60,000 nt of DNA from Membranipora membranacea (GCA_914767715.1 OU612072.1:15626001-15686000); one strand, 5' to 3'. Positions 13,401 through 28,400 are shown, counted from the stretch's first letter. The notes: a model not told the origin generated them from the letters alone. Numbers and translations: made by a program.

Positions 13401-16400
13401 TAATATCTTAATGCTTAGCAGACTCTGTGTGTAAATTTATAAATTTATTAGCAGCGGATAAAGGATGATCGAACCGATCTGAATAATATATATGTTTACA
13501 TTATAGTTTGTGTATATACAAGTTATGCAACTGCCTTTCCCGCTTGCTAACGCATTCTGTACTGTGGAAATTAAAATCGTTAAGATGGTTTGAGACTTGG
13601 TCGGTTTTAGCCTATCCCACAGTGCAATTTTGAGTAATTCCCGGGGGGGGGGGGGGGATCAGATGTGTGAATAAAACTTAGCATCATCTGCTCAGAAATT
13701 TGAAATTCAACTGGCTTTATGGATGAATCGTGAAAATACCTACTGTATATTTCAGTAAGATTTGCCTTGGTGCTAAGGTTCAATTTTTTCATTTCATTTC
13801 AAAATGTTTTAACAGCACGTATAGGTTCTGCTGATATTGTAGTAATAATTTAAAAGTGGAGCAAAGTGATTGAAGGCCCTGTTCTTAATTGTTAGAATGT
13901 AATATCTATTCAGCAAAACTGACATTAGTAAATATTCAATAAATAACTTTTATGAATGAATGAAACTCTCGGAAATGAATAAGTCACTTTCATCATTTTA
14001 TGCTATTTCGCTTCACTACTGAGTTATTGAATTGATCGCTTCTGTCTCTCTCGCCTGACGGAAGAGCTTGAAGTGCCGATGTTCAGTCAATCATACAAAG
14101 TGCTATAATAGGACAAGTGCTATCTCGACATTGAATTCCATATCTAGAATAGTATCAGTAGCTTTCTTTTGCCAAACAATGGGTTTGCAAAAAAGCCAGT
14201 CTCTAGAAAAGTAGCTTTCTAGAAAAGCCCAAATCATCAACAAGGAAGGCATTTTATTACTGTTTGCAGTTTTCTAAACAAGACAGATAGTAGGGACAGC
14301 CAATCAGATCAATGTCAGATGAGTCCCTGTGTTGACTGTTCTAACTGTATAATGTTATGATACTATTTCTGTTCCATGAGAAGAATTCTTTCAGTGTATT
14401 ACGAGCATCATAAAACAAATACATGTAGTGCAGAAGTTGAGTTTTTCACCCCTACAGATCTCTAATTAACTAATCCACAATGTTCTACATGTCTGTCTGC
14501 TTTCTCGAATCGATATCAACAATTTCCGCGAGTAAAGAAACACATCCAAACATACAGACTGTCATTTGCAATGTTGGCGTGTTATCACCCATGTCATTGA
14601 ACTACTAATAACTGGTCGAGATATACAGTTAATTCACTTTTTTCTCACTCCTTTGATTATCTTGAATCAACTTGTAAACGAAATTATAAGTCTCTGCTAA
14701 GCTCCCTGTCGGGCATCAAAGTAAATCTTAATCCATAGATTTTAATGCGATATATAGTTAGGAATAGTCGTAACACCTTATAATGTAAAAGAAGGCTTGT
14801 TATAAACATGGGAGTTTATTCATATACATGTGTTAATTAACACATATTATCAATAGTGCAATGCACGTGAGGCGGTCAGCGCCCTTGTGAGAAGATTACC
14901 GTATACTATATTGAGATCATTGTAATAATCTATATAACATCTATATAACATGGACTACAATGATAATCAGACAAATTTGTCTGCACGGGTTATGACTTGG
15001 AATACCAGAATATTGCTAGCACAAATACCTCATGATTAACAGTAATATGCTGTAATACATTATGATACAATCACCTCACTTAGTAACTGCGTCATTTAAC
15101 AAAGTTTTTGTTCAATTATTTTACAGGATTTGACGAAATTGTGTGAGATAGTAATAGCAAAATTAAGAAAAATCCATTAGATTTATGATAAAATTTTGTA
15201 AACCTTTAAACCAAAACTACTTTGAAATTGATATTGTTTATCTTTGACTGTTTTGGATGTGTCTGCCTTTAGATACCCAAAACTCTGGTATATCTAAATA
15301 ACAATATTTTCCCAAGCAAGTAGGTAATTTGTCATCTGATGATACATTCGACATCAAAACCACAGTCTTTCAAATGTTCCGGCCATTCGCAAGAAGTAAC
15401 ACATATCACTGAAAATAAAGCCGTCAATTTTTCCACTGGGCTGGTTATTTGAGTGAATGCAATTATCGAGAGTTGTGTTCTGGGGTTGAGGACATTATAA
15501 GATGGCAAGTCAAGCTAGCAGAAAAGATCAATGCTGTCCTTTTAATTATGGCGTCCACGACTTAGCCTTCTACTTCGCACTTCAGGTTGAGTCCTTACGC
15601 CGTCTCGCAGCCATCGGTTAGTGCCCTCGCTCTTCACTGTCTGGCGATTGGTACCATCAGTACAGGGCGGTAGATTAGAAAAAATTGTAGGGGAGGCGAA
15701 AATCCTTGAGGGTGTGAAATAACACTAGGTTGGGTTGTTAGCTCCTCCCGAGTTGATATAAATAGCAAATTGAAGTCCCGAACGCGCTGATTCTGACATG
15801 GAATATTCAATTTTAGCGATTTTAGGCCACTCTATTCAGCATTCTAGGGGAGGTAGAGCGTCCCTGCCATCTAGAATTAGGCCTGTACTTCCTGTAGAAG
15901 TACTGTGTTCAGGTCCAATCGGAAGAGGTACCTCTTTCATATTGCAAGTGCCATTTGTGGTATTGTTGACATTGTGTACCGTTGGTTAAAATTATAAGGA
16001 CTGAGAAATTAAAATGCCTAAAGGCCAAAGCAGTCATATTCAGCACCATGTTGCGCTTAGTTGGCAGCAGAGTAAACCTGGGCCCCAATGCAGCCTATTG
16101 CCAGTAGACTGCAGCATGATATGAAACTTGCACCTGCTATACTAGCATGTTAGAGGGTTCGCAAACAAACAGACTAGCTCCTACTCCTTTGTCAAAAGTC
16201 ATAGATAAGCTGGCCACTAATCTTTAGTCAGATATTTTCTGAGTTGGTTGTAATCTCTGTAGCATATCATTGGTGTGTCACATCAAATTGGTAAGGGGAC
16301 ATTTTGGTTACTTCGGAATTGTGTTTACCTTATGTAAGGGAGACAACATACCTTTACCAGCTTCTCTACTTTGTTGCATCACATTGGTTCCTAATTCCTA

Positions 16401-19400
16401 CTTCAATTGGTGATATAGTTGGAGAACAATTTTGAAGGAAGGAACAAAGAGTTGTAACGTGCTCAATGCAGTGTTCCTTGCATACATCAGTCTAGCTTCT
16501 TTGACCTCTCTCATTGCCTTGAGTTTAATCCGATTACCTGTAATCTAAGTGACTTCTGTTTTACCGACGTAAGCAAGGAGGAGGCAACTCAAAAATTGAT
16601 CTAACTTGTAGAGTTAGATCTAGAGATCCCCTTGGTTTAGTTTACTGGTCATTCAGGCGAGTCATCCCTGATAGTTTAGAAAGTTTACAACAAGTCATAC
16701 ACTTAGATAATTTTTGGATTTCTGGCTCACACTAGTTGTTTAAGAGTCAGATCAATTCGCCTAAGAAGGTTAATCTAGTAGTTGGTCAGTGTAAAGCCTG
16801 CAGGTACCTTTCCTTGAATAAACATCTAAATGTCAGCACAACACCTTGAGTATGAAAGTCTGTATTCTCAATCTCTAAACATGTTTATACAGCAGTATTG
16901 TGAGGCTCTATGTTGCTACATATGCTTTGGGGTAATGTATTGTAAACAATATTGAGGTCAATAAGAATCAAGCTGATTCTTTTGTTTTCCCACTTAACGG
17001 CATAAGCTGCCTCTGCAGCTTAGCGATCGCTCTTGGCTATTGCGGCTTGGCTATCGTATGTTCACTGGCCCTTTATTTTTTTATTCAAACGTCTTGATAT
17101 TCCAGCCCTTTGAAACCCTCAGGTAGCTCGTTGCACCTGGAAATTTCTCAACAGAAGGCCACACAGCTTGACAGCTAGAGTTTTTATTAAAAATAAAATT
17201 GATTTTTGTTCCACATTTCAAACAAAATGAAGAGTTGCCTTCTCAACAGCACAGAAGCAGACAACTTCATAAAGCAGAGTAACATCGGATGGCTATTAGG
17301 TACTCACAATTATATAGCATTACAGTACTGTGTTGATTTCAGGATGAGACCGCTGAAAGCTAAAACTCAAAAGCGTGCCAACAGATTTTCTATTTTTTAT
17401 TCAATTATTTAAACCAGAGCACTATAGTTGTCAGAACCCAAATATTAGCGTTTTTATCACAAATGATTCAGGAATGTTGAAATAAACATAACATAACACT
17501 AAAAATTTGTTGCTGAACATTTGCCACAGAATGCTGTTTCGCATGCCAGCAGGGAGGGTGGGAGGGTGGCACCCTCCCTGATGCCAGGTATCAAGGTATC
17601 TATATTTCTATAGTGCACAACTAATATTAAACATGAAACTTAGCCCTTATTAACTGACAGACTGATAAATCAATAGCAAGGTAGATATTAATTTTTTTAT
17701 TTCCATCATCACTGTGTTTGTTTTGTCGTAAGGAGAAGCCGACATCTTAAATTATACAGCGAGCTTACCTGCTGACAAGGTTCAATTAACCCTGCATGAT
17801 ACATTTTTTCAGTCTTGCCGTTCACTCTTTTTCCGACTTAGCGTATAATAAAGATGAGAGGCTGCGTAAATTTTAATCAATTTTATGAAGATCTCAAGTT
17901 GCAATAACATCAGGTGATGTGGTGCTGTGTATTTTCAATGACCTGTAATCGAGCCAGGTCCTGTCATTCCCAATATTGAAGCAAACTTCGCAGTTGGGGT
18001 GTGTCGGTCAATATATCTGTTGTTTCTAAGGGATGTGTGCAGCGAATACAATTAATTTTCATCTAAACATAGAAAATCATGTTTTGATTGTGTTTGGTTT
18101 AATTTATTTACTTTCCACATGGTTTATGTCACTACAGGCATTGATTTTCTCTCTAGTCTTGTAATATGATATTTACTGTATCATTATTTCATGGAAGCAC
18201 CGTGTATAACATAAACATCGATTCTAATTAATATTCTAGTGGCTTTCGGTTTAAATTTGTGATCATAAGGAGTTATTCTGTCATTCCTGATTGGTCGATG
18301 GACCTGGCCACCAGCCAATCAGGTTTTGCCTTGAGGCTATTATTTACAATGATTGGTCAAACAGTGCCTGAAACAGAAAAAAACTCTCCACTCTGGTAAA
18401 CATAATTACGCAGAGAGGGAAAAGAGGATAAACCTATAGCATGGTCATTCTGCAAACCTCTGAAAAATATTTACATAGAACAAAAACAGATATTGTTATT
18501 GTTTTATGCTGCTCTCAGTGAAAGTTATTCACTCTATCGCTTATTTCCTGTTCGCCCACTCGCCATAAAAAGTTTCTTGATGGCGTCGGCGAGTGGAGTA
18601 ATCGCAGTGTGTTGTCTTGCGCAGCTTATGCTATCTGCAACAGCTGTCAATTTAACGATAGGATTGATACTGCCAGAGGACAACACCTATGAATTTTCCA
18701 TTCCTAAAGTTCTACCGGCCATCGAGTATGGCTTGGATAAAGTAAAAGGTTCATTAAGTAACAGAAACATCACCATCAATGTGATCACCAGAGACTCGCA
18801 GCACAGTGACATATTAGGACCGCTCGCCGCAATCGACGTCTACAAGTCGGTTGATATCTTCTTCGGACCCGTCTACAACTTTGCGGTTGCCCCAATTGCA
18901 AGGTACGCCCCCTACTGGGATGTGCCGATAATCACCGCAGGTGCTCCGGATGTACAATTCAAGCACAAAGCCACGGAATACAAGCAGCTTACTAGAATCG
19001 GAGCCATTTACGAGACCGCTACTAAGCTCTTAAAGGCACTCAATGAGGAATACGGATGGCAGAGGTTCGGTCTGCTCTATCATAGTTTTACTGACACTTC
19101 TAAACCGAAGAGCAAATGTTACCAGCTGGTATGGGCGTTCCTCGAGTTTCTGACTGAAGAGTACCCAGAGGCAAACAAAGATATATGGAAGTCAAAGTTT
19201 GATGAGACAACTCCTAAAGAGAATAACTTCACAGAGACCTTACTAGAGGCTCATCTAAATGTCCGACGTAAGTGTTACTGTAACAGACCTGTGCTATGTC
19301 AAGGTCAGTGGTGAAAGTTAAGCTCTGATGATTTTTTTGGGAGAGATAATTGCAATTTCACTGATTTGAGGGTGAGTGCGATGTGGCTTAGCCGTTGTTG

Positions 19401-22400
19401 GTATTCCTTTCCTGGTCAGCTGGGGTGGATGGCCCACAACAGCCAAATCTGGTAGTTCACTTAGTGATCCTGGTAAGGTTTGATCCCAGGGCATTGCGGT
19501 CCACCGCTACAACCGTTGAGCTACCCCTGATTCAGAGTAAGAAGAAAGCCATTGTGATACACCTTGACAACTGCAAGATCTATTGTGCTAACTAAAACGA
19601 TTCAAGAATTGCCTCAGCCATTAGTCTGAGCCCCCCAGACTCTTGCTCTCGTCCGACAATCCCCCCCCCCCCCCCATCCATCGATGTCGACCCTGGCGTG
19701 GTGTACAAATCTTAACATGTGTTTGTTAGTCGCAATATTCGGAGGTAGCTATGCGCAGATTCAGTAGTGGCGCCCCCTCACCCATCCAGTTTGTGCTATT
19801 TCTCATTGACACAGAGAAGTTTCTCAACATGATATAATCTTTTCTCATATTTTGAATCTGGTTGGCCTGTGCTGAACACAGTATGCAATTTCCTGTTTGC
19901 TTTCAGTCTTTAGGTTCTGATTTACTGCATCTATTGATTGATATGTAATCAGGCATTCTGGGAATCTTTACAAAGTTCTACCAGTGATAAGAGAAGCGGT
20001 GCAGTTCTCTGCGGACCCTACACTGGTTTTGGCCATTCATCTTTGGAAATGAAATATGAAAAATTGGTTGATTTGCCTGCATATAAAATATCCCTTGGAA
20101 TCAAGTAGTTGCCCAGGCATTGATATGGAATTCATGACTTGTTCAATTAGTTTTACAGAGACCTGTGGCAATTCATCTTTGGAAATGGAATAGGATAAAT
20201 TTGTTGATTGGGCTGCATAGAAAGAAAAACTTTGGATGATACCTTAATTTGACTTGTTGGAATTGGAATCAAGCAGTTATCTAAGCATATTGAATAGACA
20301 CTGGATCTGTGATTCATGACTCGTTCGATTAGTCTCCAAGCAATAACGCTATCAACTGGTCGTATTCACTGACCATAGAGGTCATGTTTGGTTGTTATTA
20401 TATAAGAAGTGGGTATTGACCTCCAGTACACCACAGTTTGTGTTCCCAAACCTGTCATCAATCCGTCATGTGCACTGAATTAATACAGCATCACCCGATC
20501 CTGTCATTTAGTGATCCTTAATAAGGCTCAAAATAGCATTAATACCCATATTATTTTGTTGGGGGTCACTGCCTCCACCGCAACCTAGGCTATTTTGGGA
20601 GAAAAAACTTAGGCTTGAATCAAGGCATTATCTTATAAAGCAAAAAATTAAATCAAGACTATAGATAGATGAGCATGCTACTATATCTTGTGTGGGGGGG
20701 GGGGGGTAGTGGTTTGAGACCATACTCTCCTGAGCACCTGACACCTATAGTCCTCACAGACCGCTGGATAATTTAGATTATTACAGATAGAATACATCCT
20801 TGGTCTTAGAAGGATGACGTATTTTTCTCCATATTCATCTCTCAGACATACAACGTTTAATTGACACCAGAGCACATGTACTTGTTAGTTCTGCACTCTT
20901 CGTCTGAAAAGTACAACACCAGATGAACGAGGGGACATGTCCCATCGTAAACTAAGTTCACATGATTCGATTATCAGCACTCTGTGATATATTTAGCCTG
21001 TCTTGACAAGCTTTGTTCGGTGCGAGGGAATGGGTTCTCCCCCACCCCAACCTAACCAAGCAAAGCTTGTCAAGACAGGCTACAGTATACTAGATTTGTC
21101 GATCAGTGAGGAAGTGTTTTCTCAAACACTGGCACGTGCTTCTGAGCTCTTTAAATTTGATGCAGATTAAATTTCAAACTTAACGATTAACGAGTGAATC
21201 GGTCTGACAAAGTAGTGGCATGCTCTCTTGTAGTGATGACTTTACTGCTGATGCCAACTGTTTTACTCTCTCAAGTGGCAGTGTCAATTTACCAGAAAAG
21301 TGCGAGGGTCGGTCAAGTCGGTGGCATTGAAATGAGATGTGAAGTGGATGGGATATTTTATCTGCTCGAGGTAATGCGTCTTTTACTGTTGATGTTATCT
21401 ATGCATTTCCCTGCAATACGTATTGGCGAGATTCGCTGGATTTTACATTACATTACTTTCTGCCTCCCACGGCGGGATTGCATTTGTTAGGTATACCAAT
21501 ATCAGTTGTGGCCCCTGACTATTTAAAATATGAAAGTCAGTTATATATAGCAGGGAACTATCAGTCTTTCCAACAATTTTCCTTTGGAAGTTCTACCTTC
21601 CAACTACCTACCAGCTACATTCCAGCTATCTTTCAGCTATTAGTCTGGTGGCAGCCTACGCAAAGTGTCCCGAAAAATTCAACGTTCACCGAACTAGATC
21701 TTCCAGCTATTTTCCAGCTTGGACCTTGTGCTGGGTATAACTTGTTTGGTAGGTCTTCATCCTTTGCAGCAATACATTTAAAAAAAATACAATTTCAGCA
21801 ATGAACCATTCAATCTCTGCATTTGTCAGTAATATAGCCAGGTACTACATCAGTTGGTTAGACAACAGATTGAAAACATTCATTATATTTTAGATGAAAC
21901 TAAAGGAGCATATTTTTAAACAGCGGAAATAAGTTTTCGTTATTGATCAGCAGTAGATATGACAAAACCAATACATTTATTCAAGTTTATTTATATAACT
22001 CGACTGTGATCAACTAATCTTCAACCTTGCTGCCTTTGCATTGCGTTCTATGTATGGTGGCTGCCCTGTATATATAATCTTGGATTGTGCCACAAGTTCA
22101 GAGTTGTAATATAGCTGACCCTTGTTAACTTATTGTCAAGCAGCTTGCCTGAGTTTTTGAAGGTCGTTTCTGGGATGTCAATCAATGCATAACGAAAAAG
22201 CTGCCAGATTTTTAGCTTTATTTAGATACTGACACAAAGTTTTACACTGATGGCATATAGCCACAAATAGCCACACTATGTACTTTACCACTGATCCATA
22301 AACTCATCAATGATTGCAGTTGTAGTATCATAAGATAAGACGCTATAGTCTAAAGTCTATGGGTAACAGAAAAGAAAAGAAAAAAAATTACTGCCGATGA

Positions 22401-25400
22401 TTTTGAGTAATTTGATTAGATGCTGTCTCTATGGGGATATTAAAATGTAGCTGATTTCATTAATAAGGACGCTCTAATCTTACTTTGATGGCTATAATTT
22501 GATTGCTGACATAACCAATGTAAAAAAATAGAGGGAGTTGCTTTAGTTTTATTGCGCTCTCGGTCTTGATTGATTTGTGAATCGGCAACCTTTTAGCGGT
22601 ATGGAGTTTTAAAAACTTAAGATGTCTTAGGGTGATTTCTAAAGACAAAGAGCTATCGGCACCAATGCTCCCTATCCTCCCCCCTCCTTCCCGATTTTAG
22701 TTACATATTGCCCTGAGCTACGCAATGAGTAATGTTAGCTAGAATTAATCGTAAGTTAGTTTTGTGGTGACTTTAAGTTAGCTAGCACCAATTTTTATTT
22801 GGCTATGGAAGGGATTAATATGATGTGATGGGGTTGATTAATGTAAGCTAGCCATTAGTTTTGCTATATTACAGACATGAGTGAAGCTGCGGAGTTTTCC
22901 TCCCCAAAGACTGTCAGAAGATTTTTTAGTATTTGAATTTTTTACATCTTAGTAATGCCGTATATCTCTGAATGACTACAGCCTCATATATCTCTCTAAT
23001 ATTATTGTTTTATATTGGCTTATCCTCACACATGATAGCACAAGCATCCAACAGATAAAGCCTACTCAAAAGTTTTTTCAGCCCCAATAAAATGATACCA
23101 ATTAATTGAGCGGATATCAGACATGGGTCATGAGCGAACATCATCAAGATGTAAATATATTGTATCTCCCTAACCATGAATATGAAATAATCTCTCTTAT
23201 TGCTCCATGCTCCATGCAGCATTTTTTATTCGCTCTCTCAGAAAAAAACAGTTTAGCAGCTCAACTTGGTGAATTTGCTTTCGAGTTTATCGTAACATCT
23301 TTTTAACTATAGCCTAGTTTCCAAAAAAATAACTCTGTTATAATCGAATTGCAATATGTAAGAGCCTCAAATAACACCAGATGTTATCTTAAAACTGAGG
23401 ATCTGAGTGGACTTACGAAAGCACCTGGATATGATGTAACTGCTGCACATTATTTTAGAAACCTTCAGAGCTTTTTTTTCACCTGTGGTTTTCCAACAGT
23501 CAGATTTACATAAACTGAACTTTTCAAATCCATAAATATTGGTTCAAGCTTGCTAAATATAGACTCAACCTTGCAAAAGTCTGCAATGATCTCTTATTTT
23601 TTTTGCAGTGATAATAATGTGTGCCAGTCCGACGTCAGTACGAGATATCATGTTGGAAGCTCATAAGCTAAAGTTTACTAACGGAGAATACATCTTCTTC
23701 AACATTGATTTGTTTGGAAGGTAAGATTTTCTGTGTTTGGCTTGAGTTCTCGAGTTTACTTGGTCTAAAAGGTTGTTAGGCTGCCCTCCTCGCCATATCA
23801 ACCAAATAAATGTGGTACCGAGGCTCCCCCCCCGTCAGTTTCGTGATTGAAATGTTTAATACCAATATATGGGGTGGGTCTCCACCATACCCTGAATGAT
23901 GAATGTGAACTCAGGCTTTGCTGTAGAAGCTTCAATAACATTCATGAGGAAATAACGCACAATTATATGGCAGCAATGCGTGAGCTCCTACTCTGTCCAA
24001 TCTATTCAGAAAAAAAAACTAATCAAAACAAGATCCTTGGCCAACACAATCTTTTCATAATAATACTGTCATCATGTATAATAATGTCGCCTTGACTCAA
24101 GTCTTTCAGTTAGCAGTGAGCTCTTTCATATTCATTAAAGTAGAGGTCAGTGACCACTCAGCTATGGCATTACTTTGTATGATTCGCACATATGATGAAT
24201 AGATCAAATGTAAACTTAGAGGCCCTTGTCTGCAGAGAAGCCTGTCATTTTGTGGGCATCGACTGCAAAGCCAATGAGTCGATTTGCCTCTGATCATTGA
24301 CAGGTACAGGGCCGTAGTTAAGAATAAATAATAGGGGGTGGCAAAAGTCTGAGGCAAGACAAAGCATCCCCAGGATGGGTGCTGTCAGTTCCTCCCTAAG
24401 CAATTTGAGGCATCTAATTAGCAAATGCAAATCCCAGAGGAGCTGATTCTGACATGGATTATTCAATGAGAGTGTTTTTGGGCCACTCTATTTAGCTTAA
24501 AAGGGGAGGCAGTGCCTCCTTGCCTCCCCTAGAACTACCTCTAACCATTGACATGTATAATTACTAACATGAGCCTAGTGTTTACAGAGTTGTTTGTCGT
24601 ACTCCTACTCTCACACTTGCCTGACAATGCTCTAGTCTGAGTGCACATTGATGGTACTAGAAAATCCTGAGCGGAACCTTAAATTTTACAGGGAAAACAA
24701 AATAAGAGGGTCATATCAGGCTGTTATGTGATTCAGCTGTTTGATGCCAGGTGGATGACCACCAGCGAGTCTTGATATACCTGGATTTTTCACGCCATAT
24801 TCAGACTTTCATCTCATTATTTACCTTTCTGCAGTTACTGCAGCCCTTTGTTTGGGTTATGATCAATTTATCTATAAGTCGCAATCAAGACAAGCAGACT
24901 GGGACTATGGCAGAAAATGCAACATTTGATGTTATCAAACTTGCAATGTCCATCTTACCACGACCTGTCTCTGTTTTTATGCAATCAACTGTATCATGAA
25001 TTAGATCAACTATAGCTCAATAACCCCTCAGGGCTAGCAGAAGGAAACTGAAGTCAGTTTCCCCCACATGATAGTATTGTCTTTCGATGTAGATTGGGAA
25101 ATAACCATATAAGCCTGATACCCTTACTTATCTCTTTGCTTGGAGTTATTTTTTGGAATGTCTATCTACATGTGACTAAATCTTTTTTGTAGTCTAAGAG
25201 TATGATGTCAGGGTCAAAGATATATTGTGCAAACATTAACCAAGTTTGGTTCATTTTCCTGCGTTTGGAGTTGCTCCCCTCCACTGATCACGATGCAGGC
25301 AATGACCTGCAGCATGACCAGTTAAAGGAGAGCAACTAAAATGCAGGCAAACTTGATCCAGGCAAACTCCAACAGAAACCATTCATTCACACATCTAATT

Positions 25401-28400
25401 AGACTCGACTATTCTGAAAAAGAGCATTGCGATGGATACACCGTATTCGGGGTCTTTTTAGAGGCCAAAACTGAAATCCAGTTATATCTGACGGTCTTTT
25501 CAGTACATTTAGTTAGAAGCAATCATATGGTCTACCTTGAGTCTCAAATATGATCCTCTAATGCTGCCAAGTAAACTGAAATTGATAGTCGCACCAAAAT
25601 GCTTCACTCCATGGTGTTAACTCATAACTCCCTGGCAAATTGGTCAATCACCTGCTTACTTTCACATTATAACCATCGAAGTCTCCTATTACATTGTAAA
25701 GTTTCAATGATGGATGCAAACGACTTCCTGAGATATAGTCGTACAAAAAATGCCCCTCCAGATCTGGTTTATACATGAATGACATCTTTTTTTCAGTAAG
25801 GCAAAGTTAGAACAGCCCTGGTATGATGAGAAGAGTGATGATAACGAGGTAGCCAGAGAGGCTTTCCAATCACTTATGACGATCACTCTGAAGAAACCAA
25901 ACGATGAGAAATACAGAAACTTCTCTATGGAGGTGAAGAAGAGAGCTAAGGAGGAACAGAACGATCCCAACTTTGAGTATGGTGAAGATGAGGTAAATAG
26001 TTTACAGTGTACTCCTTTCAATTCAGACTTTATAATTCGCAACTCCTGTTAATTCAGGCAAGGAAAATTTGTCCCTCCAGCCAAACCTCAATGCATTCTG
26101 ATGTCAATTAATTCAGACAGAACAGTACAAAATTTGCTGGTCCCCAGAGGTTTGAATTAAGTGAAGTGCAATGTATTTAGTTCGAGAGAACAGGGGGGGG
26201 GGGGGTGGGGGCAAAAATTTGTCATGGATACAATAGGGCTTGTCAAAAGTTATCTAGTAATAACCCATCCTTTACATGAGAGCTCAGCTCAATATAAACA
26301 TTTGTGAAAGTTGCATTGTGGGATGTTTGCCAATACACCCTTTTGACTGAAAATTATTATGGATTGATGAAAAAATCAAAATCTCTACCATTTTCAAACT
26401 GGTAAATCATCCCTCTTTATTTACATGTCTTTGTAGCAATTGTTTGAAGTTGTCTACTCTTTCTCCATGTCAGGATAACTCACTCATAAGAACTGACAGG
26501 CAATTTTAGCTTGAGTGACACCTGAACCAGCACATATTTGTTACGTAATCACTATCTGAGGACCTTTAGTTGGGCATTATTGAGTATACCATATTATAGA
26601 AGAAATTTTGAAATGATTTTTACCTCATAGGGATAAAGTTTTATCAGAATTCCAAACCAGCTAAACCAAACTGAGCTAATATGTACATGAAATGTAATCA
26701 CATCAAGGTTTAACGCAATAGCCCTGATTTTCTCTTTGTGTAGGTGAACAGTTTTGTTGGAGCATTTCATGATGCTGTCTTGCTATACGCTCTGGCTCTG
26801 AATGAGACAGTGAACATCACGGACGGTAAAGAGGTCACTGAGAGGATGTGGAACAGAACATTTGAAGGTTTGTTGACAGCAGGGTCAGCTATAATATATC
26901 TGTAGTAGTCTTCTGTCTTATCAACACCAGACCAAGATTTTCTTTTTAATACTTTATTGGCATTTTTTATATATATATAAATATTTATGGATGATATTGT
27001 CTACCAGATAAATCACAGATTTGCTTGTATCAGTGACAGCTCAATCCCATTGTAATACCACGTTTCCAATATTAATTAAACCAAAAATGAAAAGGAAAAA
27101 AAATGAGAAATTTGAAAAAATATTTAAATCATTCAAAAACTTTCGAAAATTTGAAAAAAAGATTTGAAAAATTTGAAAAATAAATTAAATATAATAGTGT
27201 AGAAACAGAAGGTTAAGTCATTGCCCTGTTAAATGTTGTAGGCCTATTTGGATTACCACATACTATGGCTTTATATTTGTAGGGATCACAGGCAATGTGA
27301 GTATAGATGATAATGGTGATAGAAATGCAGACTATTCACTGCTGAACTACAATCGTGATACACAGAAGTTTGATGTAGCTGGTAACTATCTGGGAAGCTC
27401 TAAAGAATACCAGTAAGTCATTCTGTAGATTCAGTGATTTACTATATAACTGAATCATTGAATCATAGATTAATTGACTCATTGAGTCATTAATTGATTG
27501 TTTTATTGTATGGCTCATGATTTAGGTATTATTTAGGTGATCAAAAGACTAACATAGATATTACACTTTTTGGAATTGTTTAATAAGATTACAATAGTAA
27601 AGATTGGACACATTACGGTAGTGATTTTGAGCGCAATGTGTGACATTTAATTTTATATTTTTGTAGATATTGGTCAGACTCCTCACTCTATTAGAGCCAT
27701 AGTAGTAATACTGAATACACTATTCTAATTATAAACGTCATGATTCAGTAGAGCATGTCCAAATAATATGTGTACTTTCTTGAAATTACTGAAAACGATG
27801 TGGAGATAATTTCTATTATTAACACACCATGGTGAAGCTAATGTGTTGGCTCTGATTGGCTGATGGACGGGATTTCCCATCTATCAGCCAATCAGAACAG
27901 AGCCAGCACTGGCCACTGTGATCTCTTTGTGATTGTTTACTTCTTCTCATAGCAAAACAGTCTACTGTGCACCGTTTGGAAGCACCCAACCACTTTCTTT
28001 GTCCAGCATCAGTTTGATCCACATGACCGCTGTCAAAATCATTGCAATAGTCTTTACTACTAACATCATGTCTGGTGGCTGATGTAGATTCAGTCTATAT
28101 TTGAACAATTTTTTCAACCGTTACTAGAGTCATTAGAGGATGTTAAGATGAATCTCCGCTTGCATGTTGTACTGCACTCATTCTACTGGTCAGCGTCTTC
28201 AGGCGGAGGCTGTGATCGGTTGTTGAGATGAAGAACCGATCAGTTGCATGATATTGGCTATTAGTCGATCGATTGCGAGCAGAAAAACAAATTCAGGCAT
28301 AGCAGATTTGTTCTGACTTAACGACACACTTTCTTGTTGATTTCATAGAAGCATTTGTAATGGGTTTTTGTGAGTTGCACGACTTAGCTTCAGATTGATC

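Larger units (their letters stand above)
12040..18579 (+). other. Interval between modules VB and VC (6.5 kb)
   Basis: No exon was supported. It holds a TTAGCTAGC-family copy, a 15-bp AAGTCTATTATT-type tandem repeat near 12615-12660, a GC-rich hairpin (13191-13310), a poly-G tract (13643-13657), one copy of a dispersed repeat (14128-14390), a family-1 MITE (15664-15895) and a CCTGATTGG...CCAATCAGG foldback near 18288-18322. A 26-codon upstream ORF (18441-18521) would lie in the VC leader if transcription starts before it. Confidence 0.5.
19268..23608 (+). other. Intron between VC and the constant exons (4.3 kb)
   Basis: No exon was supported. It contains poly-C (19661-19675), poly-G (20694-20706), the hairpin element at 20994-21082, a family-3 repeat (22051-22313) and a family-2 repeat (22725-22945). 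A stretch at 21236-21361 could encode a short hydrophobic leader followed by a donor-like GTAATG, but it resembles no receptor module and is not called. Confidence 0.5.

Noticed and set aside
21194-21490. Hydrophobic leader-like frame ending at a GTAATG donor, considered as a fourth alternative module
   Set aside because: After the hydrophobic stretch it shows no ANF-receptor features (no ILPE, FFGP or VPIIT equivalents) and is far too short.
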